Assembly: GCF_022539665.2 (NCBI RefSeq) | Contig: NC_081337.1 | Location: 4,998,679-5,062,678, forward strand | Direction of reading: 5' to 3' | Length of the DNA: 64,000 bases | DNA from: Daphnia carinata | Taxonomy: Eukaryota; Arthropoda; Branchiopoda; Diplostraca; Daphniidae | Shown: positions 47,592 to 60,381 of the stretch, piece after piece | How positions within the stretch are numbered: the first letter of the stretch is position 1 | Layout of the letters: the number at the start of each line of letters is the position of its first letter | Translations under genes and position numbers: made by a program | The notes under the pieces: generated by a model | The model's database searches: none | Seen by the model: the letters and a program-made list of their open reading frames with translations, nothing else | What the model was told of the DNA's origin: nothing

Positions 47592-50424
47592 ATGGATGAA
47601 ATTGATGGACTTGGTCAGCTCACTGATTTCCGTCGCCTTTGCAGTGATCTCACGTTGCAGACGAAAAAGGAAGGATTCTTTAAGGTAATTGCAATAATCT
47701 CGAAATGTGTTTGAAGGATTAGACTTTTTATGAAGGCCGATAAGTTCCAACATGAACTACAAAATCAAATTAAGCACGTGGTTTGACCTGATTCACGTGT
47801 GGATCTAATAAAAGTTAATAACGTTGGCAATAAACCACATGGCTTTCACAGGATTACTTGGCGTCCATTGTTGATCAAGTGAGCGAGGAAGAATTTCAAG
47901 AATTCAGCAAACAACAAACGGATTATGATCGCATTCGCTATTGCTGGACCCTCCCGGCGTTACACAAAACGATGAAGAGCTTCCGGCCTTCTTATCGTGG
48001 CAAATCGGCCGATGAGTCAGCCAAACGACGTGAGCAAGGCAACGAAGCTTTTAGAGAAAAAGATTATCGCAAAGCCTTGGTCATGTACAATCAGAGCATC
48101 GCCTACGCCCCATACAGTAAATTCAATTATTTTAAAATTGCAATTTAAAACAACGCTGATTTCATTTAAAATATAGGTTCGCTGTTGGAGAAGACGACAT
48201 TGGCCTTGGCCTTGGCTAATCGTTCAGCTGTTTTGGTCCATTTGAAAGAATACCAACTGGCTGTTCGCGACATCCAACTGTCCCTGCAATCCAACTACCC
48301 CGAAAAGCAGCGTTACAAACTCTACGACCGAATGGGCTTCTGCCATCAACAGATGGGCGAGACGGCCAAAGCTCGTGTGGCTTACACGGTGGCGTTAGAT
48401 TGTCTTGCAGAGAGCGATTTGGAGTTGCACGCGTTGGAAAATTGGCGTCAGACGATCGAAAAGAGCCGATCAAAATTGCCATCGAGCAGCAATCCGTCAA
48501 ACAAGGCAACGATGACGAACGAGCTGCCGGAATTGTTGGGTGGGGCCCATCCTACCATTGCGAACGCATCACGGAATTTATCTTTGAAAATGGACGACAA
48601 CTGCGGCCGTTATTACGTGGCAGCTGACGATATCAAACCGGGTCAGACGTTGGTGTGCGAGAAACCGTACGCTGCGTGTCTCCTTCCTGGAAAATTTACA
48701 AGTCATTGTCATCACTGTTTCGTTCGGTAACAAGTGGAACACGAAAGAGGTTAATGGAAATATGATGAATGTAAAGTAATACGATGAAAAAAGCGAGGTC
48801 AAGCGTGCCATTGAATATCTTGATAACGTCGATGGGGAGAAACAATGAGGAAACGATGAAGGGAAATTCCAATGATTTATGCCTCTGAATTCACGGGCAG
48901 ATCTTTTTATTTCCTCTCCGTATAAACCGTTCATCATTGCTTTTTATAGCAATTTCTTTGATTATTATTATTAATTTGGTTTTTGTTTTTTTCTGTTTTT
49001 TTTTTCAGATTGATTGCTCCGTTGGGATGCATGACGTGTCGTGGCGTCTTCTATTGCAGCGTCGAATGCAGAGATGAGGCCGGCTCCACTTACCACCAAT
49101 ACGAATGTATATCTTCCAATGTTCATTATCAGATGCGTGATAAATAATTACAATCTCCTTATAAAGGTGGGATCGTGGATATTTTGACAGCGTCTGGCTC
49201 TTCCATCCTCTCGTGGATTGCCTTGAGGATTTTGACAAAAGGCAAATTGGAAGACTTCCTCGCAGCGCGTCAGCAACTGGAGAAGGGGAGGCTTGTCCAG
49301 CAAGCAGACAATTACAGTTGCATCTATCATCTTGCCACGTTGTCTCATCTGCGTTCAGACAAGGATTTTTTCGATCGTACTTTTATGGCTTTGTTCCTGT
49401 TCCAGTGTCTGAGAGCCTCTGGATTTCTACAGACACGCCATCGCTACGAAGAAGACGCACTCAACATCACCGACGATGAAATTTACATAGCTTCTTTGCT
49501 TCTGCGTCACTTGCAGCTTTTACAGTTCAACGCGCACGAAATTCATGAATTTGTGTAAGCTGCTTATTTTCTCTCGAATTTCGTTTTCATCTTTTAACCG
49601 GTTTTCTACGAAGGCAACTGAACGAGAAGAATATGCGGAGCACCAAGACCGTCTACATCGGCGTGGGCATTTATCCGGTATATGAACATTTTCGTTCTTT
49701 TATCAGTTAAACAGGTTTAACGCATTTCATTCGATTATAGACGGTCGCCTTTTTTAATCATAGCTGTCGACCGGATGTGGCAAGGTCTACGTGATTTTTT
49801 TTATTTACAAAGAAAAAAAAAACGACCCATGACTTCACATCCTTTATTTCGACATGCAGGTATTTTCTGGGCACGGCTATGGTTATCACTTCATCACGTT
49901 CCATTCGTCGTGGTCAAATGGTTGCCGAAAATTACGGGCCCATTTTTACTCACAAACATCTGGCCGATCGACAGCAAAGTCTTTTAGGAAGGTATTGGTT
50001 TCAATGCAAATGTCCTGCTTGCGAAAACGATTGGCCCGTCTACGATGGCATGCCCGACATGGAATCTGTCTTGATTTGCTGTCCCTTATGCCGAGGACCT
50101 GTTCAATCCGTCAATTCGTCTTACGCTCGTTGCACAAAGTGCAAGAAACAATCGCTGTGGGAAGCCATTCGACGGCCTGTAGACGAAATCTCTTCGCTCT
50201 ACCAGACGGGCATGCGGATCATGGACTCGGGCCAGGTGGATAAAGCCGTCCAGGTCCTTAGTTTATACATTGAAATGATGGAGACGTTAGTGGATGATTT
50301 GCCCATCCGCGAACTGTTTCTAGCGCAAGAAGCCCTTCGTCTGTGTCTCGGCACCTATGGCACGAAGTACGTGGCAACGTCGCATCTCTCGTTCAAAGCA
50401 GCTGGGGCCAATCTAAACGTGTAA
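47592..50424 (+). CDS. SET and MYND domain protein (SMYD4-like)
   Basis: Eight exons (47592-47684, 47852-48116, 48177-48726, 49009-49106, 49167-49554, 49614-49677, 49741-49784, 49860-50424) join in phase to 688 residues. An N-terminal TPR region (about 75-200, RREQGNEAFREKDYRKALVM) precedes a split SET domain that encloses a MYND zinc finger (CHHC, CMTCRGVFYCS, ECRDEAG, YHQYEC). The SET core has FFNHSCRPDVAR and the AENYGPIF motif, and the post-SET zinc cluster has CKCPACENDWP. The N-terminal TPR places it with SMYD4, a putative protein lysine methyltransferase linked to muscle and heart development in animals. The substrate is unknown. Confidence 0.92.
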
Positions 50425-50528
50425 TTCGACAATGATTTTGTATTGCGTGTCGACATGTTGATCCCATACACTAGACAACTTCTACCCCATACTGTTTTGA
50501 TGAGTTAATACATACAGACATAATACAT

Positions 50529-53178
50529 TTATTGGGTCCTCTCGTCCAAAATGTCCAACACCTGTCGACATTGAGCGCGGGCCGTTTCAGCAATTCGATC
50601 GATCGCTTGACGTGTTTCCGTCTTGTACGTTTCGTCCTTTAAATGGGCGTTTGACAAGTTAATGATGACGTTGTCTCTGGCCGATTGGACGGCAGTTTTC
50701 AAGCAACGCGCTGCCACCTGGTCAAAATAAAACGCGTTAATCAAATCTTGGCTTATTTATTTTTAAAGCTGGACGCATACCTGTAAATCAGACTTGCAAT
50801 TGATGTTGCCAACGGCTGCCATTTCAACGAGCGTTTGCCAGACACCGTCGACATGTTTGGCTAAATGAAGAGGAACGTCTATGGCTTGGCGCAATCCAGC
50901 TTCCATGGCCGCTTCCCGTCCATCCGTTGACAGTTTCATTGCCATCTGTTGATTTATACCCCAGCGGGCAATTAGAATGAATGATGATTAAAAAGGGCTG
51001 TATAGGTAGACAAACCATGTAGTCGTTGAAAGCGTCCGTATCGGCGTCGATCATTGGGATCGAGTTAATCATGGCGTCGTGCAACGTCGGCAATAAACGA
51101 CGAATGGTTGAATCGACAATTTCAAATTGCCGTTTGCCATAAGTCATTTGGCCCACCATCGTAGACAAGCCGCAACCCTAAACGTCAGATGATGAAAAAA
51201 AAAAAAACAGCACGACAAATGATTTTTAAATGGATTTCTTTACTAATGCAGCGAGAAGCGCCGCGACGGAGCCTCCGCCGGGAGCAGAAGTCCTGGCTCC
51301 GACGCTCAAAATGAATTTCTCGACAGAGAGACGGGCAAGAGGACCGACATTGGTGACATTCAGACGATATTCGATAATCCTCTCCCTGTTGATATTCGTG
51401 ATTAACTCACTGAAGAAATGTAATATAAAGCTTTTAATATTACTTTGGGTGGAAGGGATGGAGTGCCCCCAGGCCGAGCCGGTCAATGGCCAATCGAACC
51501 TTTTGCTCTTCTTCCAACAGCATCAATTTCTCTTTTCCGATGTAGTAGTCGGCCGCTTGCAAGATGGCCTTGAGGGGTACGAGCCCGACAATCTCCGATC
51601 CGGTGATGGCCACGTTCAGCTGCTGGGCGTCCTTGCGTGCCTCCTCGTAGGCCGTGTGGATGGGCGTCACATCGTGATCCGTCAAGTTGAGCGAGATTTG
51701 AGCGATCTGAGCCTCGTCCAGCCACCAGCCGATGCCCTGGACGGCCTTGAGTCGGCCCGGCTCATTAGCGCCTCTTCCTTGTTCCCGCAGATTCAAAGCG
51801 ATCCGATGCGCCTGCTCCTTCGTCCCCAAAACGTTGACGTTGAAGGCGATGAGAAATTTCCGGACGCCCGTGGCCGTGGCGCCCCATCGCGGCACGAATT
51901 CAGACGGACCGAAATCCGGCTTCCATTCTTCCTTGTTGATCTGTTTCTCGTTTAAATATTCAACTGATTGTCAAGGCTTTTTAAATGAAAACATTTACCT
52001 TGTCTTTGATGGCTTCGTATTCACCGGCCCTGATTTGCGGTAAGGTGATGCGATGGGCCCCCTTTTCCGCAGCCATTCCGTACAGGTAGACGGGCAGTGA
52101 GAGTTCATCGGCCAGTCGACGTCCAAATTCTTTGGCGCATTGAATACAATCGTCTACATCGACGCCCTGTCATTCATGGCTCTATTAGTGCATGTGTGTT
52201 GCATTTTGTGACATGTTCTTACCTGAACGGGGATGAAAGGACAGACGTCGAGTGCTCCCATACGTGGATGTTCACCTGTTATTTTTTTTTTTTCAAATAT
52301 TTTAACTACATTTTCATGAGAAAACGTTGCCTTTTTGATGAGTTTGAAACGATCAAAAAGGCTATATTTCTTGGCGAGGAAAGAAACTCATTTCTAAGGT
52401 AGCTGCTTTGAAAGAAGAGATGGTGAAAGGTCTCTATATACGGTGGGCATTCGTCACGAGTGACAGGCTCATTTATCAGCCCATTCCATCTTTTTTTTTT
52501 TTTTTTTTCCCTTTTTCGACATCCTTCACGTCCTACGTGTCTTTTTCTTTTAATACGTTACAATCTTTATTAGTCTTTATTCTTTCTTTCCCAAAACAAA
52601 CACGTTGATCGGAAGTCGCTTTTCAAAGAAGAAAAAGCCACAAAATCTACTGTGAAAAACGACTTACAAGAGAGCCCCGAAACGTTTAAACCAAAGGGGG
52701 AAAACGTTTAGTTGAGAAAATACCTTTGTGGCGAGCCATGTCGATGAGTTGATAAGCGACACGACTAGCAGCCAAAGCCGCTTCGACCACATCAGATGGC
52801 GAACCGACAAACGTATAAACCTGTGTGTGTGTGTGTATCCCATTTCATCAGTTGAAAAATAAATAAATAGGTAATCAATATAAAGAATTTAGAAAAAAAA
52901 AAAAAAAAGAATGCATAGAGTCAAATAATATTACGGTGCGGTTTGTTGAAGTGCCCGGATCGACGTCGAGTAGTGTGACGTTGGCTGTGGCTCGAATAGC
53001 AGACGATATGGCTTCGATAATCTCCATTAAAGGAAAAAAAAAAAAACAAAAAAACAAACAAAAATAATAAAACTTCAAATATTTTCAAATAGAGAAACAG
53101 CAGTGAGATTTGATGCCAACTAACCTGCGGGTCACGACCTTCAGAAAAGTTTGGTACGCATTCGACGATTTTGGACAT
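50529..53178 (-). CDS. FTCD: formimidoyltransferase-cyclodeaminase
   Basis: This bifunctional enzyme moves the formimino group of formiminoglutamate to tetrahydrofolate and then deaminates it, the last steps of histidine breakdown. Ten exons (53125-53178, 52935-53021, 52724-52820, 52223-52275, 51999-52166, 51444-51940, 51244-51385, 51016-51177, 50781-50945, 50529-50717) join in phase to 537 residues, close to the usual 541. The transferase half begins [16 protein letters not shown] and includes [20 protein letters not shown] and [19 protein letters not shown]. The cyclodeaminase half starts near PFHPKERIIEY and has [19 protein letters not shown] and [12 protein letters not shown]. The intron 1 acceptor (poly-T, then ATGGAG) is unusual but phase-exact. 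Confidence 0.95.
52822..52837. repeat. (TG)n tract in FTCD intron 2
   Basis: Eight TG units lie within the intron right beside the acceptor of the exon beginning at 52820 on the minus strand. Confidence 0.75.
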
Positions 53179-54556
53179 TTTGACTTGGGTTCCCAGCGAG
53201 ACACACGAGACACTAGGCGAATCAAAAGATGTCGACAACGAGACTAGGATCGAGTCAGCATCGAAATGCAACCGACTACGACGTAAGCAACAACTGGACT
53301 GTCGCCGTTCCGAAAACATTGGTGTTTTTGTTCGCCATTCTTCCTTCGACTTTCTCTCCTTTTCTACTCTGTTTGTATGGCGAAAAAGGGAAGACGAATT
53401 CCCACTAAAGACAACTAAATGACCTTCAAGTTTAATGGCCGCCCTAAGGCCTTGTTTTGCACCCAGCCCTGTTGAACTTTTTCACGTGGCATCCTTTCTC
53501 TCCCGTTCCTATAGACAATGGTGGCAACATCAAACAATAGAGTTTCTCTTTTTCTACCAAGTAACAAACACGACTTGTTAAAAATCGAACGTAAAATGTT
53601 GCAATTTAGGCCGGTCGAACGTCGTCGACCTTTCGTTTTTGATTTCTTTTTTTGTGTTGCCAGATCAAGGCGATAGGTGGCGAAACTGTTTCTGTTTGAT
53701 TTGTTTGTTTTTCTGTCTTTTTATTTTTCCCTTTTCAAGCCAAAAAACAAGAAAACGGAAGGCAAAGAAAAAGAAACTCAAAAAAAAAAGAAAAAAAGAA
53801 AAAAAGAAAAAAGTTTGGGCTATCGATGATAAACTGACGACGATGTGGAAGACGATGTAATTCCATCCGTCAGGTTTTTCCCGATGGTGCGCGCCAATTG
53901 CAAAGACTCAACAAATCACACGACCCCTGTCACGATTCCCCCAATCGTCCACAGTTCATTTTTTTTTTCCCGCCCTTCTTCTTCTTCAACAATTTCGAGG
54001 AATTTGCACACGTTATTTTATTCGCCTTTTTTTTTTTTTTTCCTCCTCATATCATTTGCCTGTGCGAAAAAAACATGTTGGTTGGGTTACGCAAAATGTC
54101 AAACGAAAATGATAATTGAATCAAAGACGTTTTTGAGCTGCTTTGTTTCCCGAATTTGCACAAGGAGGAGAGAGAACAAAAGGACCGGAAGTGACGATAA
54201 GAAAAAGTGGGCGCGCGCGTACGTGTGACGATTGCGTTTTTCGAAACCCTGTTTGTTCTCGCGACAAGTTCTTGTACCCGTCCTCCTCCATTTACATGTT
54301 GGTCCACCACAACAAACAAAACAAAGAAAGAAAGGCTGACGCGGTGTCCATTTTCGCGCGCAAAAAAGCGTGCCAAAACGGGTTTGGAGAAAGAACGAAA
54401 AAAAAAAAAACAGCTCATTTAAATATGAAAGACAAATCAAAGTCGAATCAGATTGGGCGCTCTTCACCCGTCTATTTGCATAGAAATGAAGCGCCCGTTT
54501 TTCGATAGCTCCTCCCCCACCCAGCCGACACTTGCATTTCGAACACGAAGGCAGTT

Positions 54557-54594
<38 letters not shown>

Positions 54595-54825
54595 CGTCGT
54601 CATCGAAATGTTGCCTCACTGATTATCAGCTGTGGGTTGTTGCGCGGCGGCCAGTCCGGGCGTGTTTTCTCTCTTGCCTTCGTGTGTTGCTGAAGCCATT
54701 CGTTTGAAGCCTCCTGTGGGGTTGGCCTCCTCATTCGCCCTTGTTGTATGTGTGTCAGGAGGAGTGGAATAGGGGGGGGGGGGAGAGAGACAGTGTTAGC
54801 TCGAGACTTGCCAGTCTGTTGGCCA
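53179..54825. other. divergent promoter region of FTCD and the secreted-protein gene
   Basis: No supported coding sequence. It contains purine- and T-rich tracts (about 53779-53813, 54029-54041) and a (GA)15 array at 54561-54591. GA arrays near arthropod promoters often bind GAGA-type factors; that role here is inference. Confidence 0.5.
54561..54591. repeat. (GA)15 microsatellite
   Basis: Uninterrupted GA dinucleotides about 260 nt upstream of the likely start of the secreted-protein gene. Confidence 0.9.
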
Positions 54826-54832
54826 CTTCAGT
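54826..54832 (+). promoter_or_regulatory. candidate initiator (TTCAGTC)
   Basis: The sequence CTTCAGTCGTTCG matches the arthropod TCAGT-type initiator and lies about 150 nt before the predicted end of the first 5'UTR exon. No TATA box is obvious. Motif evidence only. Confidence 0.3.
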
Positions 54833-54977
54833 CGTTCGCCTCACTTGGTTGCGTGAGGATTCGACGATCCACCGGTCGCCATCTTTTCGTTTTTTTTTTC
54901 ATTGTCCACGACCTTTTTTTGCTCGTTTTAACTTTTTTTGTTCTCTCTTCAGTTCAGGCTGAAAGCGAACACCACCG

Positions 54978-55385
54978 GTGAGAATCATAATTTCGCTTGT
55001 TTTTTTTTTTTTTGTTGCCATTTTTATAACAAATTTTTGGAGGGATGATGATGATGATGAACCGGCTTTGAGAAAGAAAGGGCTAGATAACACGTGCCTC
55101 GACCACTTGTTGGTTTTCGACTGTGAACGATCCCGATTCCATTATCCATTTTGAAAAAGAAAAAAAAGAATGTATTTTCTCCATTTATTCCAAACCGGTT
55201 GTCATATCTCCAAAAGACGAAAGAAAATGGAGGGAAAATAATGCTCTCCATTTTTTCTTGATTCATTTTTTTTTTTTTTTAGGGGGGTTGTTTTTTGTTT
55301 TATTTGTGTTTTGGGTTGTTGGTTTGAAGAGAAAAAAAAAACAAAACAACAACTGATTACATGATTTGTTGCCTTTCCTAAACAG
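54978..55385 (+). other. probable 5'UTR intron of the secreted-protein gene
   Basis: A donor (CCG|GTGAGA, exon ending 54977) and an acceptor (CCTAAACAG, exon resuming 55386) bracket 408 nt of T-rich sequence upstream of the coding ATG at 55822. Inferred from splice motifs. Confidence 0.45.
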
Positions 55386-55562
55386 GTTCGTTGTTGAAGC
55401 CACCGGACAGGCGCCCATCTCTCGCCTGAGAGATTTTTCTCTTTTTTCCCAAATCGAAACAAGAAAAAAAAAAAAAAAAAGACAATAACAGATCGAGAGA
55501 GCCGAGTGTCGTGTGCCCTGTGTGATTTTTCTGTGTTTTGTGTCTCTTGCGTGCCGGTGTCC

Positions 55563-55584
55563 GTGTGTGTGTGTGTGTGTGTGT
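55563..55584. repeat. (TG)n microsatellite in 5'UTR
   Basis: Eleven TG units in the predicted second 5'UTR exon of the secreted-protein gene. Confidence 0.85.
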
Positions 55585-55821
55585 GAGTGTCCAAGTGATT
55601 GATTGTCGGTGACACCTGAGCTCTCCCTTTTCGAAAAGAAAAGAGGAAAAGAATCTTTTTAACTCTGAGACTAAAAACCTCGTTGACATCGACTGTGCCC
55701 CCAAAGTTGTGCGAATTTCGGCAGTGATTGCCGTCGTGGTGCTAATCAAGAAGCAGACGACTCTTGGGCTCGCCATTCCACGTTGTGTCTGTCTCGCACG
55801 TGGACCGCAACTCTCTCCGTC

Positions 55822-55899
55822 ATGAAGAAATCTGTTGCTCCCCTCATCGTCCTGGGCCTTTTGCTCGTCATGGCGCTCATCGACGCCTCGCATCCACAG
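55822..55899 (+). CDS. first coding exon of a secreted or membrane protein, partial
   Basis: ATG at 55822 opens 26 codons ending at a consensus donor (CAG|GTAATT at 55899/55900) in phase 0. The peptide is a textbook signal sequence: KK start, hydrophobic core PLIVLGLLLVMALI, and a likely cleavage after DAS. The rest of the protein must lie beyond a long intron, probably outside the window, so the product cannot be named. A long GC-balanced 5' leader (55386-55821) precedes it. Confidence 0.6.
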
Positions 55900-56309
55900 G
55901 TAATTTCATCTTTTTTTAAATTTATTTATTTGCTGGCCATTCTCGTGTGTGTGGTCGGTCATTTATTGCGGGTTGTGCATCGCTGATGGATGATTGAGAC
56001 AACGTCTCATCTCCACTAGCGAAACTGGTTTCCTTTTTTTTTTTTTTTTCTGCTTCGATGACCTCATTGACTTGGTTTGAATTGATTGTGGCACATTGAT
56101 TCGCGTCAGTCAGACTGGCGTCTCGACTAGCTCTATTGGTTAAGAAACGGTAGCCAGAGGCGAGCAACAAGTCGACAAACTTTTGATAACAAGTCAAAGA
56201 TAGGTAGGATAGAAGAAAACAAAAAACGAGTAGTTTAAATTGCATTATGCATGTGGACCCCCGCCATATTTGGTCATGTGTCGGGGTTGTTCGACTCTCT
56301 CTCTGTTGA

Positions 56310-56311
<2 letters not shown>

Positions 56312-56353
<42 letters not shown>
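56312..56353. repeat. (TG)n microsatellite
   Basis: About 21 uninterrupted TG units in the presumed intron. Confidence 0.9.
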
Positions 56354-56354
<1 letters not shown>

Positions 56355-59300
56355 TGTGTCTGATGCCATCAACCTTCATCTTTTTCTTTCATTTTCCCAG
56401 TTTTTATCCGTTTATTCCACCTACGTCTTTGAATTGACTTGCGGTGTTGCACTGGTGGCTAGAAAGCCGTTGAGTCACACACAGCCTCTGATTTTCAAGG
56501 GGTTCCATCGAAAACATCATTTTTTGTTGTTGTTGTTGAAACACTGGGTTTGGCTGTCGATGGCGTGAAGGCAACTGTTCAATCACGTCAAGGGCGGGTT
56601 TAAAAAAAAAAAAAAGGGCGATGAAGGAGCAATACTTTCTTATACTTCCTGATGATGTTTTGGAATTGAAGTTGAATGATGATTTGTCGTTGAAGGGATA
56701 AAACATGGTTATGTGACGAAGGAAATGATTCACATCGGAAGCCATATTCGTGGCCTCTTTTATTTTCAGATGCCTTATCATTTTTTTTTTTTTTATCAGC
56801 TTCATCTTTTTTTTTTTTATTTTTGAAATGTATGTGCAGAGATAGGGGACAAGAATGTCTGCGTGCACGGCACGGCGCTAAAGCTATTTGGTGAGCGTGA
56901 CTGAACGCCACCAGTTTTCGAGTCGCCGTAATTGCACAACAATTCGGACATGGACGAATTTCAAAAGAATCGTAGGTAAACAAGGGCCGATGGAATGCAG
57001 ACCAACGACAACAACGTATTATTTATACTCGTGCCGCTCCTCGATGTTGTTGCCTACCAGAATAGATGACAGTCGTTCTGATTGTCGTCGGGACGAGATG
57101 GGGCGTGGTCGGGACTCGGCTACATTGCGGATCAGTAGACCAAGCGCCAAGTTTGAATTTTTAATTCTTGGAGGGATTGCAAGTTGAGACTAAATTGTAA
57201 TAAAAACGAGAGACTGTTAAAAAAGGCCTGTATGAAGGGAACCCTGGAGGCCATGTTTGTTCGTTTTCATTCAAACATGGATAGCCAATGAGGCACCACT
57301 GTTGAACGATTGTATGTTTCTACCGTCTCGATAGAATTAAGAAAATTGCAGAAATTATTTCTAATTTCCTTTTTTTATTTTTTTTTACGGCGTTTTTGAA
57401 ATGCGTTACTCAGACGTGTGGGGTTGTTTTTTTTTGTTTTTTGAAACGGCCATAACTAACAACAATCGGGAACGCCCCTCGGCTCTGTATCCCTTTGAAT
57501 TTCAAACAAACGAAAAAAAAAAAAAAAAACCGTGCAGACTTTTCCACCGTTGGCTACAGCCGGTGAAACGCCAGTGTCGGATAACATTTGGTTTTTTGTT
57601 TTGATTGGGGTGGGTATAAATCAAGACGTCTGACGAAATTCAAAAGAGGCGTCTGAGATGCCGAGGACTGGCCAATGTTTTTTAGCTTTGGGTGTTTTGG
57701 TTTGCGATGTTTCAAGTAGCGTGCCGAATGGCAGACAAAGGGGCCGGTTGGCTGTTCCATGTGTTTGCAATAAAAAATGGGGATTATTTGATTTGCACGG
57801 AGATAGGACGAGCAGAGAGACTTGCACACAGTCTGTTGGATTCACAGAGGGCGTCTGTTGCCGACCTCTTCTAATTTCGGAAGGGATGACGTCATTTTTC
57901 GTTCTTTTGTCTGCGTTTCTTGTGCGATTCTGGCGCGACGGCCAACGATTCGTCATGCGATCAACAGCCAACTGTTTTCTTCTTTTTCGTGAACAATTTT
58001 CAGTTTCATTTGCGGCAAAGGCAGACTGAAAACGAAGACATACGGAGGTGAAAATACGAGCCTTCCTGTCACTGTGAGAAGCTGCAGCTGGTCGTCATCT
58101 TTGATGGGTTGACAATGTGCAATTGGCATATCGGCTTAGACATTCGACCATGTCGACAGGAAACGGATATTTCTCGTTTTTCACCTTTTCAAATCGTTTC
58201 GTGTCCTATACGAAAAGGAAGATAGCATACCTTTGATCGTTTGCTCGTCTATTTAAACGTACTTTGGAACCGTTTACTGATTACGTTCATCGTTTCCAGG
58301 TGGTCGCATTTTCAGCCTAACGTGCGTTCAATAATGAGCCAGGCAATTTTCCTGTTTTTTTTCTTTGGCATTCCGTCCAGCAGCTGTTTCACCCAATTCT
58401 TTTAAAAGGAAGAAAACAAAAACATTTCTGCCCCTATTTTTGAATTTCACGATGACGTTGTCGTTGTGTTGATTAATAAAAAAAGAGAAATATTTTTGGT
58501 TCCTTTTGGAAATAAAATGTGGCGGCCGCGTCTTTGCCCCCTAATCCTGAACGCAGTCAATCTCGTGCGGACGGAATCTATAACGTCGACAGACCAAAGA
58601 CACAAGGAGGGCATAATCAACAGGAGCGGCGTCGTCTATTTTCAGCCTCGGCTCCTGCTCTCTTTTCTTTTACCAAGAGACCAGTTTGAACTCGATGGCC
58701 AAGATTCCTTTTCAATTTTGACAGACGGTCGTCGTTTTCACATTTTTTTTTCCTTTTCCATTCAGATTTTTTTATGTTTTTTTTTTTCAAAAGGATGTGA
58801 GTAAATCAGGCCTTGTATGATGTAATCCTGTTAAACATTTCCAAAGCCAATTCGATTGGCGCTGCATTTGAAATAGTACCCCCCCCCCCAAAAAAAAAAA
58901 ATCAGTTTGATATCAAAGTCTGGGGGAATTTGAGGTCGAAAAAGAACATGGCAGCTGTTTTATTTTTGTTTAAAGAAAAGATCGTTGGTACTGCGGAAGG
59001 AGGTTGGCCGTCGCTATTTTCAGACTCCAATGCGCTTTCCACACGTTTCCTCCCGTTTTTTTTTTTTTTCCCTTGAAGACACGGCTAATGTTGAATCCTT
59101 ATGACTTTATGCTTGTTGAGATTTTGCTTTTAGTACAGTAGAAGTACAGAAGAAACGGTGAAAATGGCTCGAGTTCTTTGCTGAGGTGACGAAAAAAAAA
59201 AACAAAAAAAACCAGGGGGCGACCGTAGCTAATTGCGTTCGGTTAGGCGGTTCATCTGTTTTCTTATTTGATGCCTTGCTTCGGCATAACGAGAAACTCG

Positions 59301-59499
59301 TTTTTCTCCTTTATTTTGGTAGACTGTACGGCACGAACTGGCGCGACGGGAAAAGAAAATATCGAATGTCTTGCCGTGTCAAACGATTGGAATGCAACTC
59401 TATTGGAAATTGGATTTGCCAAGACGACATGGTTGTATAGGTTCGAATACAAGTGCAACAATGTAAACGCCATTTCTAGGGATTCGCATTGCGACTTTC

Positions 59500-59502
<3 letters not shown>

Positions 59503-59533
<31 letters not shown>
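59503..59533. repeat. T31 homopolymer
   Basis: Thirty-one consecutive T residues, the longest homopolymer in the window. Confidence 0.9.
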
Positions 59534-59538
<5 letters not shown>

Positions 59539-60359
59539 GGGTGGGAATTTGTTTTCCTTTTCTAAATGGTTTGGGGAAGACGGTTCAAACTAATTTATGA
59601 ATAGATAAAAGAGCAATTAGCTATGGCCCATGTTTGCTCAGGACAACGCCCATCTGGCGGCACTTGAAAAGACCAGGCCCCTCTTCATCATTTTTTTTTT
59701 TAAACTAAAGAATGTTGAAGAAAATCAACTTTGAAGATGTTTCTTCCTATGCAAAATTCGTACTTATTTAAAAGTGGCACATAAAAAAAACAAAAAACAA
59801 GTGGGATCCCGAATTTTTTTTAGTGAGGGCGAGCAAAGGCGTGACTTGATTATTCATACAGTCTATCCGGCGCTTTTAAAAGATTCTCCTACAGTCTTTT
59901 TTTTTTTTAAATGGGATGACTTGAAAATAGGGGGACGGCACATTGTATTTTTTTTTTTTTTCCTGTTGGTTTGCGCGCGTGCTCACGCTGACATCCGATT
60001 CATTTCCATGTGATTTACACAGTCGCCCCGCGAAACGTTCCGGGACTGGGAAATGAGAGGGTAGGGCATTTAAAAGATAAGAAGAAAAGAACAATTTATT
60101 TCTTGTTCACCTGTGCCGACCGGGGATGGGCTCACCTTCAAACGAGGCTCGTGATAGTATTCCAACATTCTCCGCCTCAGGGTCACACACGTCCATTTTT
60201 TTTTTTTTTTCGTGTGTATTATCAAGAAATAGAGATAAAAATGGACGGAATAATAAAAGGTGTATGAATGCCAGGAGCGGAACACCATCTTTTTTAAATA
60301 GTTTCTCGTATGACGCTGTAGATGCAAATGATGTTGTTTTCGTGTATATAAGGAGAGGT

Positions 60360-60381
60360 AAAAAAAAAAAAAAAAAAAAAA
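60360..60381. repeat. A-homopolymer of about 22
   Basis: Uninterrupted A run following a purine-rich stretch in the presumed intron. Confidence 0.85.

Noticed and set aside
53845-54508. Several overlapping open frames of 100-127 codons
   Set aside because: They are created by T- and A-rich low-complexity sequence, occur on both strands at once and have no recognisable similarity.
57658-58029. 123-codon plus-strand open frame
   Set aside because: Composition is irregular, no domain is recognisable, and no splice or start context supports it; it lies in the presumed long intron.
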